Notes under the pieces: model-generated | What the model saw: the letters and a program-made list of their open reading frames with translations, nothing else | What the model was told of the DNA's origin: nothing | Databases searched by the model: none | Position numbers and translations under genes: made by a program | Origin: Mycetohabitans endofungorum | Lineage (GTDB): Bacteria; Pseudomonadota; Gammaproteobacteria; Burkholderiales; Burkholderiaceae | Length of the DNA: 64,000 nt | Direction of reading: 5' to 3' | Assembly (NCBI RefSeq): GCF_002927045.1 | Contig: NZ_PRDW01000002.1 | Coordinates: 124,001 to 188,000, forward strand | Shown here: positions 10,417-19,900 of the stretch, one piece after another | Numbering within the stretch: the first letter of the stretch is position 1 | How the letters are laid out: the number at the start of each line of letters is the position of its first letter

Positions 10417-10454
10417 GCGCGCCGGGGCACGATCGATAACGTGCCCCGGCGCGC
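10417..10454. other. Perfect 14-bp stem-loop between ahcY and the next gene
   Basis: GCGCGCCGGGGCAC (10417-10430) pairs perfectly with 10441-10454 around a 10-base loop, starting 13 bases after the ahcY stop. No T-run follows, so it is not a standard intrinsic terminator; it may stabilise the ahcY 3' end or attenuate read-through into the operon. Confidence 0.7.
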
Positions 10455-10480
10455 CCCGGCCGCATCACAGGGAGCCCCCG

Positions 10481-10846
10481 ATGACTGTATTGCTGACCTG
10501 GTTGATCAATGCGCTTGCGCTGCTGATCATCACGTATATTGTGCCGTCGATCCAAATCAAGAGCTTCGGCACCGCGTTGATCGTCGCGCTCGTGCTCGGG
10601 TTGATCAACGCGATTATCCGGCCGCTCCTGATCCTATTCACGCTGCCGCTGACGGTGCTCACCCTGGGATTGTTCATTCTGGTGATCAATGCGTTGTGCT
10701 TCTGGTTGTGTGCGACGCTGCTCAAGGGGTTCGAGGTCTCCGGCTTTTGGTCGGCATTCTTTGGCTCGATCCTGTACAGCATCGTGTCGTATCTGCTGAG
10801 CGCGCTGATCCTTGGGCATCGCTTTACCGTTGAGCGCTGGTACTAA
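10481..10846 (+). CDS. Phage-holin-4 superfamily (YvlD-like) membrane protein
   Basis: 121-residue inner-membrane protein with four hydrophobic helices spanning nearly the whole chain (about 3-22, 26-48, 52-76, 92-114). The segment ALVLGLINAIIRPLLILFTLPLTVLTLG is characteristic of the YvlD / holin-4 family. Role unknown; the gene is a regular neighbour of ahcY and metF in Burkholderia-type genomes, so it probably travels with the methyl-cycle operon rather than with phage. It begins 76 bases after ahcY, past the stem-loop. Confidence 0.85.
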   Translation: MTVLLTWLINALALLIITYIVPSIQIKSFGTALIVALVLGLINAIIRPLLILFTLPLTVLTLGLFILVINALCFWLCATLLKGFEVSGFWSAFFGSILYSIVSYLLSALILGHRFTVERWY

Positions 10847-10894
10847 CGCGCGCTGGACGCACGCCGGCGGCGCGTATCTCTTTCCAATACTTCT

Positions 10895-11725
10895 ATGTCC
10901 TTGCCTGAAATCTCGTTCGAGTTCTTTCCGCCGAAGACGGCGGAAGGGGTCGATAAACTGCGCGCAACGCGTGCGCAACTGGCGCCGCTTAAGCCAAAGT
11001 TCATGTCGGTGACATTTGGCGCCGGCGGCTCGACACAGCAGGGCACGCTCGATACCGTGCTTGAAATGGCGGGCGAGGGCTTCGAGGCCGCGCCGCACTT
11101 GTCGTGCATCGGCGCGTCGAAGGAGAGCTTGCGCGGCGTTTTGGCGCAGTACCGCAGGCACGGCATCCGGCACATCGTCGCGCTGCGCGGCGACTTGCCC
11201 TCCGGCATGGGAGAGGTCGGCGAACTGCGCTATGCGTGCGACTTGGTTGCGTTCGTGCGCGCCGAGCACGGCGACTGGTTTCATATCGAAGTGGCTGCGT
11301 ATCCTGAATACCACCCGCAGGCGAGGTCGCCGCGAGCGGATCTGGAGAATTTCGCACGCAAGGTGAAGGCGGGCGCAAATTCAGCAATTACACAGTATTT
11401 CTATAACGCGGACGCCTATTTCCGCTTCGTCGACGACGTGCGCAAGCTCGGTGTTGACACACCGATCGTGCCCGGCATCATGCCGATCACGAACTATGCG
11501 CAACTGATGCGGTTTTCCGAAATGTGTGGCGCAGAGGTCCCGAAGTGGATCGCGCGGCGACTGGAAAGCTTTGGTGACGACCGTGACGCTATTCGGGCAT
11601 TCGGGCTGGATGTCGTGACCGCAATGTGCGAGCGGCTGGTCGTGAACGGTGCACCAGGATTGCATTTCTACACGCTGAACGGCGCGGTGGCCAGCAAGGC
11701 GATTTGCGAGCGTCTGCGCGCCTGA
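10895..11725 (+). CDS. metF: Methylenetetrahydrofolate reductase (NADH)
   Basis: FAD enzyme that reduces 5,10-methylene-THF to 5-methyl-THF, the methyl donor for remaking methionine from the homocysteine released by AhcY. 276 residues, usual for bacterial MetF. Motifs seen: EISFEFFPPKTAEG at the N-terminus (catalytic glutamate in the FEFFPPK region), MSVTFGAGGST, and ALRGDLP. It lies 48 bases after the holin-like gene in the same direction, so the SAH-controlled transcript may extend into it. Confidence 0.96.
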   Translation: MSLPEISFEFFPPKTAEGVDKLRATRAQLAPLKPKFMSVTFGAGGSTQQGTLDTVLEMAGEGFEAAPHLSCIGASKESLRGVLAQYRRHGIRHIVALRGDLPSGMGEVGELRYACDLVAFVRAEHGDWFHIEVAAYPEYHPQARSPRADLENFARKVKAGANSAITQYFYNADAYFRFVDDVRKLGVDTPIVPGIMPITNYAQLMRFSEMCGAEVPKWIARRLESFGDDRDAIRAFGLDVVTAMCERLVVNGAPGLHFYTLNGAVASKAICERLRA

Positions 11726-11863
11726 GCGCAACAAGGACGGCCCGGCGCGCGTCGGCCGTTGAGAATTTGTCGAACGTACGTTTTTTTCCGCCTTGCCGGT
11801 TTGGCGAAATCCAGTACACTCGCGCCTACACCGGAGATCCCGGGACGACAATTCGGAGCAAGC

Positions 11864-13507
11864 ATGCCACATAACCGTCCGTTATCCGAAACCTACCGCC
11901 CGACCTATAATGCCGTGCTCGCCGTGGTGACCGCGCTGGCACTGAGTGGCGCCGGGCTCGCGCAAGCCGCGTCGCTGCCCAACAAGACGCTGGTCTATTG
12001 CTCCGAGGGCAGCCCCGCGGGCTTCGATCCGGCGCAGTACACCACCGGCACCGATTTCACCGCCAATACGTTCACCGTCTTCAATCGTCTGGTCGAGTTC
12101 GAGCGTGGTGGCACGAAGATCGAGCCTGGCCTAGCCGAAAAGTGGGATGTGTCGCCGGACGGCCTGCAATACACCTTCCATTTGCGTCATGGCGTAAAGT
12201 TTCACTCGAATGACATCTTCAAGCCGACGCGTGATTTCAATGCCGACGACGTGCTGTTCACGTTCAATCGGATGCTCGACCCGAATCTGCCGTTCAACAA
12301 GGCGTACAAGGTCCAGTTCCCGTACTTCACTGACTTGGGGCTGGACAAGCTGATCGCAAAGGTCGAAAAAAGCGGTCCGTATAGCGTGCGGTTCACGCTG
12401 AAGGAGGTCAACGCGCCGTTTCTGCAGAACTTGGCGATGGAGTTCGCATCGATCCAGTCGGCCGAATATGCGGACGCGCTGCTCAAGGCCAATCGCGCGC
12501 CGGACTTGAACCAGAAGCCGATCGGCACCGGACCGTTTATTTTCAAACGCTACACGAAGGATGCGACGATCCGTTTCGACGGCAATCCCGATTACTGGAA
12601 GCCGGGCGCAGTTAAGGTCGGCAAGCTGATTTTTTCAATCACTGTCGATCCGGGCGTGCGGAGTCAGAAGCTCAAGCGCGGCGAATGCCAGATCACAGTC
12701 TATCCGCGGCCGGCTGACATCGAATCGCTCAAGAGCGACCCGAACGTGCAATTGCCGTCTAAGCCGGGCTTCAACCTCGGCTACTTGGCGTACAACGTCG
12801 AGCATAAGCCGTTTGACAACGCGCAGGTGCGCCGCGCGCTGGATATGGCGATCAACAAGAAGGCCATCATCGAGTCAGTGTACCAGGGCGCAGGCCAGCT
12901 TGCGACCAACCCGATGCCGCCGACCCAATGGTCGTACGACGCATCGATCAAGGCGTTGCCGTATGATCCGCAGCAAGCCAAGGCGTTGTTGCAGAAGGCG
13001 GGCGTCAAGAAAGGCACCGAGGTCACGTTGTGGGCCATGCCGGTGCAACGCTCGTACAACCCGAATGGCAAGCTGATGGCCGAGATGATCCAAGCCGACT
13101 GGGCGAAGGTTGGCGTGAAGGCGAAGATCGTCACGTATGAATGGGGCGAGTACATTAAGCGCGCCCATGCGGGCGAGCACGACGCGATGCTGATTGGCTG
13201 GACCGGCGACAATGGCGATCCCGACAACTGGCTCGGCACGCTGCTCGGCTGTGACGCGGTCCATGGCAACAACTTTGACAGGTGGTGCTACAAGCCCTTC
13301 GACGATCGGGTTGTCAAGGGCCGCGAGACCACCGATCAGGCGCAGCGCACGAAGCTGTACCTCGAGGCGCAGAAGATCTTTGCCAAGGAGCTGCCGTTCT
13401 CGCCGCTCGCGCATTCGACGACATACCAGCCGATCGCGAAGAACGTCGTCGACTTCAAGATCGATCCGCTAGGTTACACCCGTTTTGACGGCGTGAGCTT
13501 GAAGTAA
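11864..13507 (+). CDS. dppA: Dipeptide ABC transporter periplasmic binding protein (DppA-like)
   Basis: 547-residue extracellular solute-binding protein family 5. The start at 11864 follows GGAG at 5 bases; a signal peptide runs to about residue 37 (VVTALALSGAGLAQAASLP). The mature protein begins KTLVYCSEGSPAGFDPAQYTT, very like DppA, and has the PxxxDGLQYTFHLRHGVKFH segment of the family. It delivers dipeptides (or haem or delta-aminolevulinate in some species) to the membrane complex encoded by the next four genes. The 128-base gap before dppB is typical of a highly expressed binding protein upstream of its permease genes. Confidence 0.93.
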   Translation: MPHNRPLSETYRPTYNAVLAVVTALALSGAGLAQAASLPNKTLVYCSEGSPAGFDPAQYTTGTDFTANTFTVFNRLVEFERGGTKIEPGLAEKWDVSPDGLQYTFHLRHGVKFHSNDIFKPTRDFNADDVLFTFNRMLDPNLPFNKAYKVQFPYFTDLGLDKLIAKVEKSGPYSVRFTLKEVNAPFLQNLAMEFASIQSAEYADALLKANRAPDLNQKPIGTGPFIFKRYTKDATIRFDGNPDYWKPGAVKVGKLIFSITVDPGVRSQKLKRGECQITVYPRPADIESLKSDPNVQLPSKPGFNLGYLAYNVEHKPFDNAQVRRALDMAINKKAIIESVYQGAGQLATNPMPPTQWSYDASIKALPYDPQQAKALLQKAGVKKGTEVTLWAMPVQRSYNPNGKLMAEMIQADWAKVGVKAKIVTYEWGEYIKRAHAGEHDAMLIGWTGDNGDPDNWLGTLLGCDAVHGNNFDRWCYKPFDDRVVKGRETTDQAQRTKLYLEAQKIFAKELPFSPLAHSTTYQPIAKNVVDFKIDPLGYTRFDGVSLK

Positions 13508-13635
13508 GCGTTTCGACATCGTCCTGCGTGACGCTGGCGACGACACGCCGCTCAAGCGTTAAGCATGGACTGCGGCGGCCCGGGCGCGAGCCCGCGCCGC
13601 CGCTCACGCACTGGCACCCACAAACGGGAGTTTTC

Positions 13636-14646
13636 ATGATCCGTTTTGTCTTGCGCCGCCTGGGAATGGTCATACCGACGTTTATCGGCATCACCCTTCT
13701 CGCGTTCGCGCTTATTCATCTGATACCCGGCGACCCTATCGAAGTGATGATGGGCGAGCGCGGCGTCGATCCGCAGATGCATGCCGAGGCGCTGCATCGC
13801 CTGGGGCTCGATGAGCCGCTGCCGTTGCAGTATCTGCACTATGTTGGTCGCGCGTTGCATGGCAATCTCGGCACGTCGTTGATCACCAATACCAGCGTGA
13901 TGGACGAGTTCCTCGCGCGCTTTCCGGCGACGCTGGAGCTGTCGGTCTGCGCCATGGCGTTCGCGCTGCTGTTCGGCCTGCCGGCGGGCGTTGCCGCGGC
14001 GCTCAGGCGCGGCTCGTGGCTCGATCACACGGTGATGGGGACCGCCCTGACCGGCTATTCGATGCCGATCTTCTGGTGGGGGCTGCTGCTGATCATGCTG
14101 TTCTCGGTCACGCTCGGCTGGACGCCGGTGTCTGGGCGCATCGCGGTGGAATACGACATTCCGTATACGACCGGCTTCATGCTGATCGATTCGCTGCTAT
14201 CCACCGATGAGGGCGCGTTCAAGTCCGCTGTGTCGCATTTGATCCTGCCGGCAGTGGTGCTGGGCACGATTCCGCTGGCGGTCGTTGCGCGGATGACGCG
14301 CTCGTCGATGCTCGAGGTGCTGCGCGAGGACTATATCCGCACTGCGCGCGCCAAGGGCTTGTCGCCGGCGCGGGTCGTCCTCGTGCACGCGCTGCGCAAC
14401 GCGCTGATTCCCGTTGTCACGGTGATTGGGCTGCAGGTCGGCACTTTGCTTGCGGGCGCGGTGTTGACCGAGACTCTGTTTTCGTGGCCTGGAATCGGCA
14501 AGTGGCTGATCGACGCAATCTCGCGCCGCGACTACCCAGTCGTGCAAGGCGGCATCCTGATGATCGCGACGCTGGTCATCCTGGTCAACCTGCTCGTCGA
14601 TTTGCTGTACGGCGTGCTTAATCCGCGCATTCGCCACACGAGGTAA
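13636..14646 (+). CDS. dppB: Dipeptide ABC transporter permease DppB
   Basis: 336-residue inner-membrane permease. The start at 13636 has GGGAG upstream and gives MIRFVLRRLGMVIPTFIGIT, the invariable DppB N-terminus. Six membrane helices; the EAA loop that contacts the ATPase is visible as YIRTARAKGLSPARVVLVHALRN (about 235-255). Pairs with DppC to form the channel. dppC follows after 2 bases. Confidence 0.95.
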   Translation: MIRFVLRRLGMVIPTFIGITLLAFALIHLIPGDPIEVMMGERGVDPQMHAEALHRLGLDEPLPLQYLHYVGRALHGNLGTSLITNTSVMDEFLARFPATLELSVCAMAFALLFGLPAGVAAALRRGSWLDHTVMGTALTGYSMPIFWWGLLLIMLFSVTLGWTPVSGRIAVEYDIPYTTGFMLIDSLLSTDEGAFKSAVSHLILPAVVLGTIPLAVVARMTRSSMLEVLREDYIRTARAKGLSPARVVLVHALRNALIPVVTVIGLQVGTLLAGAVLTETLFSWPGIGKWLIDAISRRDYPVVQGGILMIATLVILVNLLVDLLYGVLNPRIRHTR

Positions 14647-14648
14647 CG

Positions 14649-15578
14649 ATGGCAGACTTGCCAACCCCACCCCTGTCATCGCCGCAGGCGGTGACGCCGC
14701 CGCCGTCCGGACGCTTGCTGGCGGCGCGCGAATTTTGGGCCCAATTCTCGCGCAACCACGGCGCAGTCGGCGCGCTCGTGGTGGTCACGATATTGATCGT
14801 GGTCGCGCTGTTCGCGCCGCTGCTGGCGCCGCATAGCCCGATCGAGCAGTACCGGGAGTTCGTCAAGTTGCCACCGGCGTGGCTCGCCGGCGGCAACTGG
14901 CAGTTCGTGCTGGGCACTGACGAAGCGGGACGCGACATCCTGTCGCGGTTGATGTACGGCGCGCGGCTGTCGTTCTTCATCGGCCTGGTGTCGGTCGTGT
15001 TGGCGCTGCTGCCAGGTATCGTACTGGGGCTGGCCGCCGCATTCTTTCCGCGCTGGGGCGACGCGCCGATCATGCGGCTGATGGATGTGCTGCTCGCGCT
15101 GCCGTCGTTGTTGCTCGCGGTGGCGGTCGTGGCCGTGATCGGCCCCGGATTGGCCAACACGATGCTGGCCATTGCAATCGTCGCGCTGCCCGCCTACGTG
15201 CGGCTCACGCGCGCGTCTGCGCTCGGCGAGCTGCAAAAGGAGTATGTGACCGCCTCGCGCGTGGCGGGCGCCGGCACGTTGCGCTTGATGTTCTCTCAGG
15301 TGCTGCCTAACTGTACCGCGCCGTTGATTGTGCAGGCCACGCTTGGCTTCTCGACCGCGATCCTTGATGCCGCCGCGCTCGGCTTTCTCGGCCTGGGCGT
15401 GCAGCCGCCCTCAGCCGAATGGGGCGCGATGCTGGCCTCCGCGCGCGACTACATCGACAACGCGTGGTGGATCGTCACGATGCCGGGCTTGTCGATTCTG
15501 GTCACCGTGCTGGCCATCAACCTGCTCGGCGACGGGCTGCGCGATGCACTCGATCCGAAATTGAAGAGGTTGTCATGA
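14649..15578 (+). CDS. dppC: Dipeptide ABC transporter permease DppC
   Basis: 309-residue partner permease with a Pro/Ser-rich cytoplasmic N-terminus, six helices, the [19 protein letters not shown] segment characteristic of DppC/OppC, and an EAA loop [13 protein letters not shown]. Its TGA overlaps the dppD start codon as ATGA, so the two are translationally coupled. Confidence 0.95.
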   Translation: MADLPTPPLSSPQAVTPPPSGRLLAAREFWAQFSRNHGAVGALVVVTILIVVALFAPLLAPHSPIEQYREFVKLPPAWLAGGNWQFVLGTDEAGRDILSRLMYGARLSFFIGLVSVVLALLPGIVLGLAAAFFPRWGDAPIMRLMDVLLALPSLLLAVAVVAVIGPGLANTMLAIAIVALPAYVRLTRASALGELQKEYVTASRVAGAGTLRLMFSQVLPNCTAPLIVQATLGFSTAILDAAALGFLGLGVQPPSAEWGAMLASARDYIDNAWWIVTMPGLSILVTVLAINLLGDGLRDALDPKLKRLS

Positions 15579-16747
15579 GCCCGAATCCGAATGCACCGTG
15601 CGATGCAGGTGCGCCGTTGCTGACGATCCGCAACCTGCATGTCGACTTCGACGGACTGGCCGCGGTCGATCGCGTGAATCTGTCGGTGGCCGCCGGCGAG
15701 GTGCTCGGCATTGTCGGCGAATCCGGTTCGGGCAAGAGCGTCACGTCGATGGCCCTGATGGGGCTGATCGACCCGCCGGGGCGTGTCAGCGCCGACGAAC
15801 TGTGCTTTGACGGCGTTGACCTGTTGCGCGCGTCGCCGGCTAAGCGCCGGCGTATCGTCGGCAAGGACATCGCGATGGTGTTTCAAGACGCGCTCACGAG
15901 TCTGAATCCAAGCTATACGGTCGGCTACCAGATCAAGGAAGTGCTCCGCTTGCATGAAGGGTTGCGCGGCGCGGCCCTGGAGCGCCGCGCGCTGGACCTG
16001 CTCGAGCAGGTTGGCATCCCGGACGCGAAGAACCGCATCAACGCGTTCCCCCACCAGATGTCGGGCGGGATGAATCAGCGCGTGATGATTGCCATGGCCG
16101 TGGCGTGCAACCCGAAACTGCTGATCGCCGACGAGCCGACCACCGCGCTGGACGTGACGATCCAGGCGCAGATCATGGACCTGCTGGTGCGGTTGCAGAA
16201 GGAGCGTGGTATGGCGCTCGTGCTGATCTCGCACGACCTGGCCGTGGTATCCGAGGTCGCGCAGCGGGTCGCGGTGATGTATGCGGGTGAGATCATCGAA
16301 ATGAACCGCGTGCCGGATATTTTCTCGGCGCCGCACCATCCGTACACGGAGGCGCTGCTGGCGGCCATTCCCGAGCACAACCGCGGTGCGCGGCGGCTCG
16401 CGGCGCTCTCCGGCATGGTGCCTGGCCACGGCGACCGCCCCAGTGGCTGCCTGTTCGCGCCGCGTTGCAAGTATGGGGTTGACGATTGTTGGAAGGGGCG
16501 GCCCGCGCTCGCGCAACTCGATGCGCAGGACGACGCGATGCGTGCCCGATGCATCCGTCCCCTGAATGTGGAAAAGGTCGCGGCGCCGATACTCGATGCG
16601 GGGCGCATTGCGCTGGCCGGCGCGACGCCGGGAGACGACGCCGGCGAGTGCGTCGCGGCGCCGGCCGCGCCGCCCGCCGGTGGCGTTGCCGACGACCGGC
16701 ATGACCCGCACGCGCGCGGCACGCACGAGAACGGAGGTGAACGATGA
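15575..16747 (+). CDS. dppD: Dipeptide ABC transporter ATP-binding protein DppD
   Basis: 390-residue ATPase. Walker [12 protein letters not shown] (about 48-58), signature MSGGMNQRV and Walker [15 protein letters not shown] are intact, with the oligopeptide C-terminal domain carrying a CLFAPRC...C cysteine cluster typical of DppD/OppD iron-sulphur-type motifs. The C-terminus has an extra Ala/Pro-rich tail of about 60 residues beyond the usual end (E. coli DppD is 327). It overlaps dppC and dppF by ATGA at both ends. Confidence 0.94.
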   Translation: MSPNPNAPCDAGAPLLTIRNLHVDFDGLAAVDRVNLSVAAGEVLGIVGESGSGKSVTSMALMGLIDPPGRVSADELCFDGVDLLRASPAKRRRIVGKDIAMVFQDALTSLNPSYTVGYQIKEVLRLHEGLRGAALERRALDLLEQVGIPDAKNRINAFPHQMSGGMNQRVMIAMAVACNPKLLIADEPTTALDVTIQAQIMDLLVRLQKERGMALVLISHDLAVVSEVAQRVAVMYAGEIIEMNRVPDIFSAPHHPYTEALLAAIPEHNRGARRLAALSGMVPGHGDRPSGCLFAPRCKYGVDDCWKGRPALAQLDAQDDAMRARCIRPLNVEKVAAPILDAGRIALAGATPGDDAGECVAAPAAPPAGGVADDRHDPHARGTHENGGER

Positions 16748-17751
16748 GCGCGGTGGCGCATGCCCGCGACACGGCGACGGCCAAGGATGCCGTGCTGGTT
16801 GCGGACCAACTGACCAAGCACTACGAGGTGCGCCGTGGCATGTTCGGCACGGCCACAGTGAAGGCGCTCAACGGCGTGTCGTTTTCGCTCGCCCGTGGTC
16901 GCACGTTGGCGGTTGTCGGCGAGTCGGGATGCGGTAAGTCAACGCTTGCGCGGCAATTGACGATAGTCGAGAGCCCGACGTCCGGCCGCCTGTTGATCGA
17001 TGGCGCCAATGTTGCGACCGCCACGGATGAACAGCTAGCCGAGTTGCGCAAACGCGTCCAGATGGTGTTCCAGAACCCGTTTGCCTCGTTGAACCCGCGC
17101 AAGACGGTCGAGCAGACGCTGGCCGAGCCGCTGGCGATCAATACCGAGATGAGCGCCGGCGAGCGGGCATCGCGCATCGCCGAGATGATGCGCACGGTCG
17201 GCCTGCGGCCCGAGCACGCGAAGCGGTATCCGCACATGTTCTCCGGCGGGCAGCGGCAGCGCGTGGCGATTGCGCGCGCGATGATCCTGACGCCGCGCAT
17301 CGTCGTGGCCGACGAGCCGGTGTCAGCGCTGGACGTGTCGATCCAGGCGCAGATTTTGAACTTGTTCATGGATCTGCAGGACAAGTTCTGCACCAGCTAC
17401 GTGTTCATTTCGCACAACCTCGCGGTGGTCGAGCACGTCGCCGACGATGTGATGGTGATGTACTTCGGCAGCATCGCGGAACGAGGGGCCAAGGCGACCA
17501 TCTTCGCGCGGCCGCGGCATCCGTACACACGCGCGTTGATGTCGGCTACACCGGCTATTTTCGAATCCGACCGTCGCATCAAGATCAAGCTGGAGGGGGA
17601 GCTGCCGTCGCCGTTGAATCCCCCTCGCGGCTGCACATTCCATCAGCGCTGTCCGTACCGGATCGAGCGGTGCATGGCCGAGGAGCCGAGGTTGCGCGAC
17701 GTTGACGGCCGCCAAGTGGCCTGCCATCGTGCGGAGGAGATGGATGCTTGA
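16744..17751 (+). CDS. dppF: Dipeptide ABC transporter ATP-binding protein DppF
   Basis: 335-residue second ATPase. Walker [14 protein letters not shown] (about 60-72), Q-loop [13 protein letters not shown], signature [14 protein letters not shown], Walker [15 protein letters not shown] and the C-terminal [14 protein letters not shown] cysteine pattern are present. It works with DppD as a heterodimer. Start overlaps the dppD stop; its own last 8 bases overlap the TraB/GumN gene, extending the operon. Confidence 0.95.
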   Translation: MSAVAHARDTATAKDAVLVADQLTKHYEVRRGMFGTATVKALNGVSFSLARGRTLAVVGESGCGKSTLARQLTIVESPTSGRLLIDGANVATATDEQLAELRKRVQMVFQNPFASLNPRKTVEQTLAEPLAINTEMSAGERASRIAEMMRTVGLRPEHAKRYPHMFSGGQRQRVAIARAMILTPRIVVADEPVSALDVSIQAQILNLFMDLQDKFCTSYVFISHNLAVVEHVADDVMVMYFGSIAERGAKATIFARPRHPYTRALMSATPAIFESDRRIKIKLEGELPSPLNPPRGCTFHQRCPYRIERCMAEEPRLRDVDGRQVACHRAEEMDA

Positions 17752-18853
17752 GTGGCGGCGCGGCCGCCGCGCGCGATGCAATACCGGCCTGGCCAAGTTG
17801 CTCGCGCGGCGGGTCGCCTTCGGATTGTTGGCCGGTATCGCATCATCCGCGCACGCATTGTCCGGCGCGTCCATGGTGCAGGCCCCGCTGGGGCCGCCAA
17901 CCGTGCCGATATCCGCCAGCCAGACCGAGGCGGCCACGCCGCCGCGCCAGCACGGTCAGCCGGCGCTGCAAGCCGACGATGGAACGGCGTCTAGTCGGCC
18001 CGGCGCCGCCCAGGCGAGTGTGCCGCGGCCTGCGCACATGCCGTTCTATGTCGCGACCAGAGGTGCCCTGACACTGTACCTGTTCGGCACGCTGCACGTT
18101 GGCGACCCGGCTGACTATCCGGCCGAGCAACCGTTCCGGCAACCGATCATCGACGCGTTGCGTGCGGCGTCGTGCATGGCATTCGAGCTTTCGCCCGACG
18201 ATCTGGTGATGTCGCAGGACGATGTGACGCGCTATGGCATGTGCTCATATGCGTGTCTGCCACGGTTGCTGCCGGCCGATATGTGGGCGAAGATCGTGCG
18301 TCGCATGCGCGGCAATCCAGCCGGGCTTGCGGCGATCCGCAAGACACGCCCATGGTTGGCAGCGATGCTGATCGAGACCTACGACTCGTTGTCGGCCGGG
18401 TTGCAGGCCGAGTATGGCTCCGAGCCACAGCTCGAAAACCTGTACGTGGGACGTATCGTCGGTCTGGAGACGCGCGATGAGCAAATCGCCGCTTTCACCA
18501 AACTGACGCTCGCCGAGCAACGCGAGATGCTCGCGCAAGACTTGCGGCAGACGCCGGCCGATAACGTGTCCGACGTGCGCATCCTGCATGCGCTATGGCG
18601 GGCCGGCGATGCCGATGCGATGGCGAACTGGCAGGCGCGGCAATCGGCGAAACTGGCGCGCTCGCCGGCGTTGTCGCGGCGCATTGACGAGCGGATCGTG
18701 TTCCAGCGCAGCGAGCGCTTCGTTGCACGCATGCTGCTGCTTGCCGAGCCCGACAGGCCGATCTTCGTCGCGATCGGCGCACTGCATCTCGGCGGGCAGA
18801 AGGGCGTGCTCGCGCTGTTGCGAGATCGCGGCTTTGATGTCGCGCCGCGCTGA
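17744..18853 (+). CDS. TraB/GumN family protein, translationally coupled to dppF
   Basis: 369-residue protein with an N-terminal hydrophobic segment (about 18-36, after an arginine-rich start) consistent with export, then a Pro/Ala-rich linker to about residue 98, then a TraB/GumN domain: LYLFGTLHVGDP (about 107-118) near its start and VAIGALHLGGQKGVLALL near its end carry the two GxLH-type signatures of this metal-dependent hydrolase-like family. The start at 17744 is supported by GGAGGAGA 5 bases upstream and sits inside dppF (8-base overlap). Whether it acts on peptides brought in by Dpp is not known; the coupling makes a link plausible. Confidence 0.85.
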   Translation: MLEWRRGRRARCNTGLAKLLARRVAFGLLAGIASSAHALSGASMVQAPLGPPTVPISASQTEAATPPRQHGQPALQADDGTASSRPGAAQASVPRPAHMPFYVATRGALTLYLFGTLHVGDPADYPAEQPFRQPIIDALRAASCMAFELSPDDLVMSQDDVTRYGMCSYACLPRLLPADMWAKIVRRMRGNPAGLAAIRKTRPWLAAMLIETYDSLSAGLQAEYGSEPQLENLYVGRIVGLETRDEQIAAFTKLTLAEQREMLAQDLRQTPADNVSDVRILHALWRAGDADAMANWQARQSAKLARSPALSRRIDERIVFQRSERFVARMLLLAEPDRPIFVAIGALHLGGQKGVLALLRDRGFDVAPR

Positions 18854-18994
18854 CGTGTGCCGGGCTGCTCGCGTCGCCATCACGGCGCTGGCCGCGAGGC
18901 GGCAGGATCGTGCGGATGCGGTTGGGCCGTGCCGAGGCGGCAGGATTGCGGATGTGGTTGTGCCGTGCCGAGGTGACAGGCCAGCGTAGACGGT

Positions 18995-19654
18995 TTAGTG
19001 CAACGCGCCGCCCGTTTCCGGCAAATCCATGCGCACTGACAAGGCAGTCCGCACGATGACCTTCAGCCCTTCGATGACGGACGCGGTCGGCAGGCTGGGC
19101 TGACCTGGGTGGCGCGCGGCCTGTCGCGGCGTATAGGGTATATGCACGAAGCCGCCGCGCAATTGCGGTGCGCGTGTCGCGATGTGGTGCGACAGCACGT
19201 AGAAGAGGCGATTGCAGGTGAAGGTGCCGGCCGTTTGCGACACCGACGCCGGGATGCCAGCCTCGCGCAGCGCATGGACGAGCGCCTTGATCGGCAGCGT
19301 GGAGAAGTAAGCCGCCGGCCCGTCGGCGACGATCGGAGCGTCGATCGGCTGGTAGCCGTCGTTGTCCGGAATGCGTGCATCGTCCACGTTGATGGCGACG
19401 CGCTCGACGGACAAGTCCGGACGCCCGCCGGCTTGGCCGACACAGATTGCCAGCGACGGACGCGTTGCATCGAGCGCGTCCAGCAGCGCCTGGTCGAGCG
19501 TGCGAAAGCGCACCGGCATCCTCCACGCACGCACGAGCGCGTCGCTCGACGCGGTTGCAATGCGCGCCCCGTCCAGTGCGTGCACGGCTTCCCATGAGGG
19601 GTTAATCGGCTCGTTCTCGAACGGCTCAAAACCGGTGAGCAGCACGGTTTGCAT
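18995..19654 (-). CDS. pcp: Pyrrolidone-carboxylate (pyroglutamyl) peptidase
   Basis: Cytosolic cysteine peptidase C15 that removes N-terminal pyroglutamate from peptides, releasing 5-oxoproline. 219 residues. The catalytic triad is visible: E84 in [11 protein letters not shown]147 in [10 protein letters not shown] and H171 in [10 protein letters not shown]. 5-Oxoproline is the substrate of the PxpABC enzyme encoded at 24600-27138 on the same strand; in related genomes pcp directly follows the DUF969/DUF979 genes. Here a 2.8-kb opposite-strand gene separates them. Confidence 0.95.
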   Translation of the reverse strand: MQTVLLTGFEPFENEPINPSWEAVHALDGARIATASSDALVRAWRMPVRFRTLDQALLDALDATRPSLAICVGQAGGRPDLSVERVAINVDDARIPDNDGYQPIDAPIVADGPAAYFSTLPIKALVHALREAGIPASVSQTAGTFTCNRLFYVLSHHIATRAPQLRGGFVHIPYTPRQAARHPGQPSLPTASVIEGLKVIVRTALSVRMDLPETGGALH

Positions 19655-19875
19655 CGTATGGTGTTCCTTCCTAGAAACGTTGCGTGCCAGCCGGCGCGGC
19701 CGACGCTGGCGTAGCTGCAGTGCCGTTATGATGCCGCGGGGCGTGCGAAAAAGCCATTCAACAAGTGGCCCAGTTGGCGACGCAGCCGATGCTTTGTCAG
19801 CCGCCCTGGCGCTGTCGGAACAGACGCAGACGGGAGCGGGTTGCGTTGGTGTGGGCTGGCCTTCGCATCGTTGAA

Positions 19876-19894
19876 TGGAATGATAATTATTCTC
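19876..19894 (+). promoter_or_regulatory. Candidate Fur box in front of the large orphan gene
   Basis: TGGAATGATAATTATTCTC matches the Fur consensus at 14 of 19 positions with core AATGATAATTATT differing from the ideal by one base. It ends 6 bases before the ATG at 19901, where bound repressor would block transcription or RNA polymerase access. Confidence 0.6.
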
Positions 19895-19900
19895 ATTAAT

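Noticed and set aside
15449-16726. 425-codon minus-strand frame opposite dppD
   Set aside because: Shadow frame, Arg/His-rich and without a family match; dppD has full ABC motifs.
19741-19900. hrp-type box (TTCG-N16-TTCG) before the orphan effector-like gene
   Set aside because: Only one TTCG (19862) is present with no partner at the right distance.
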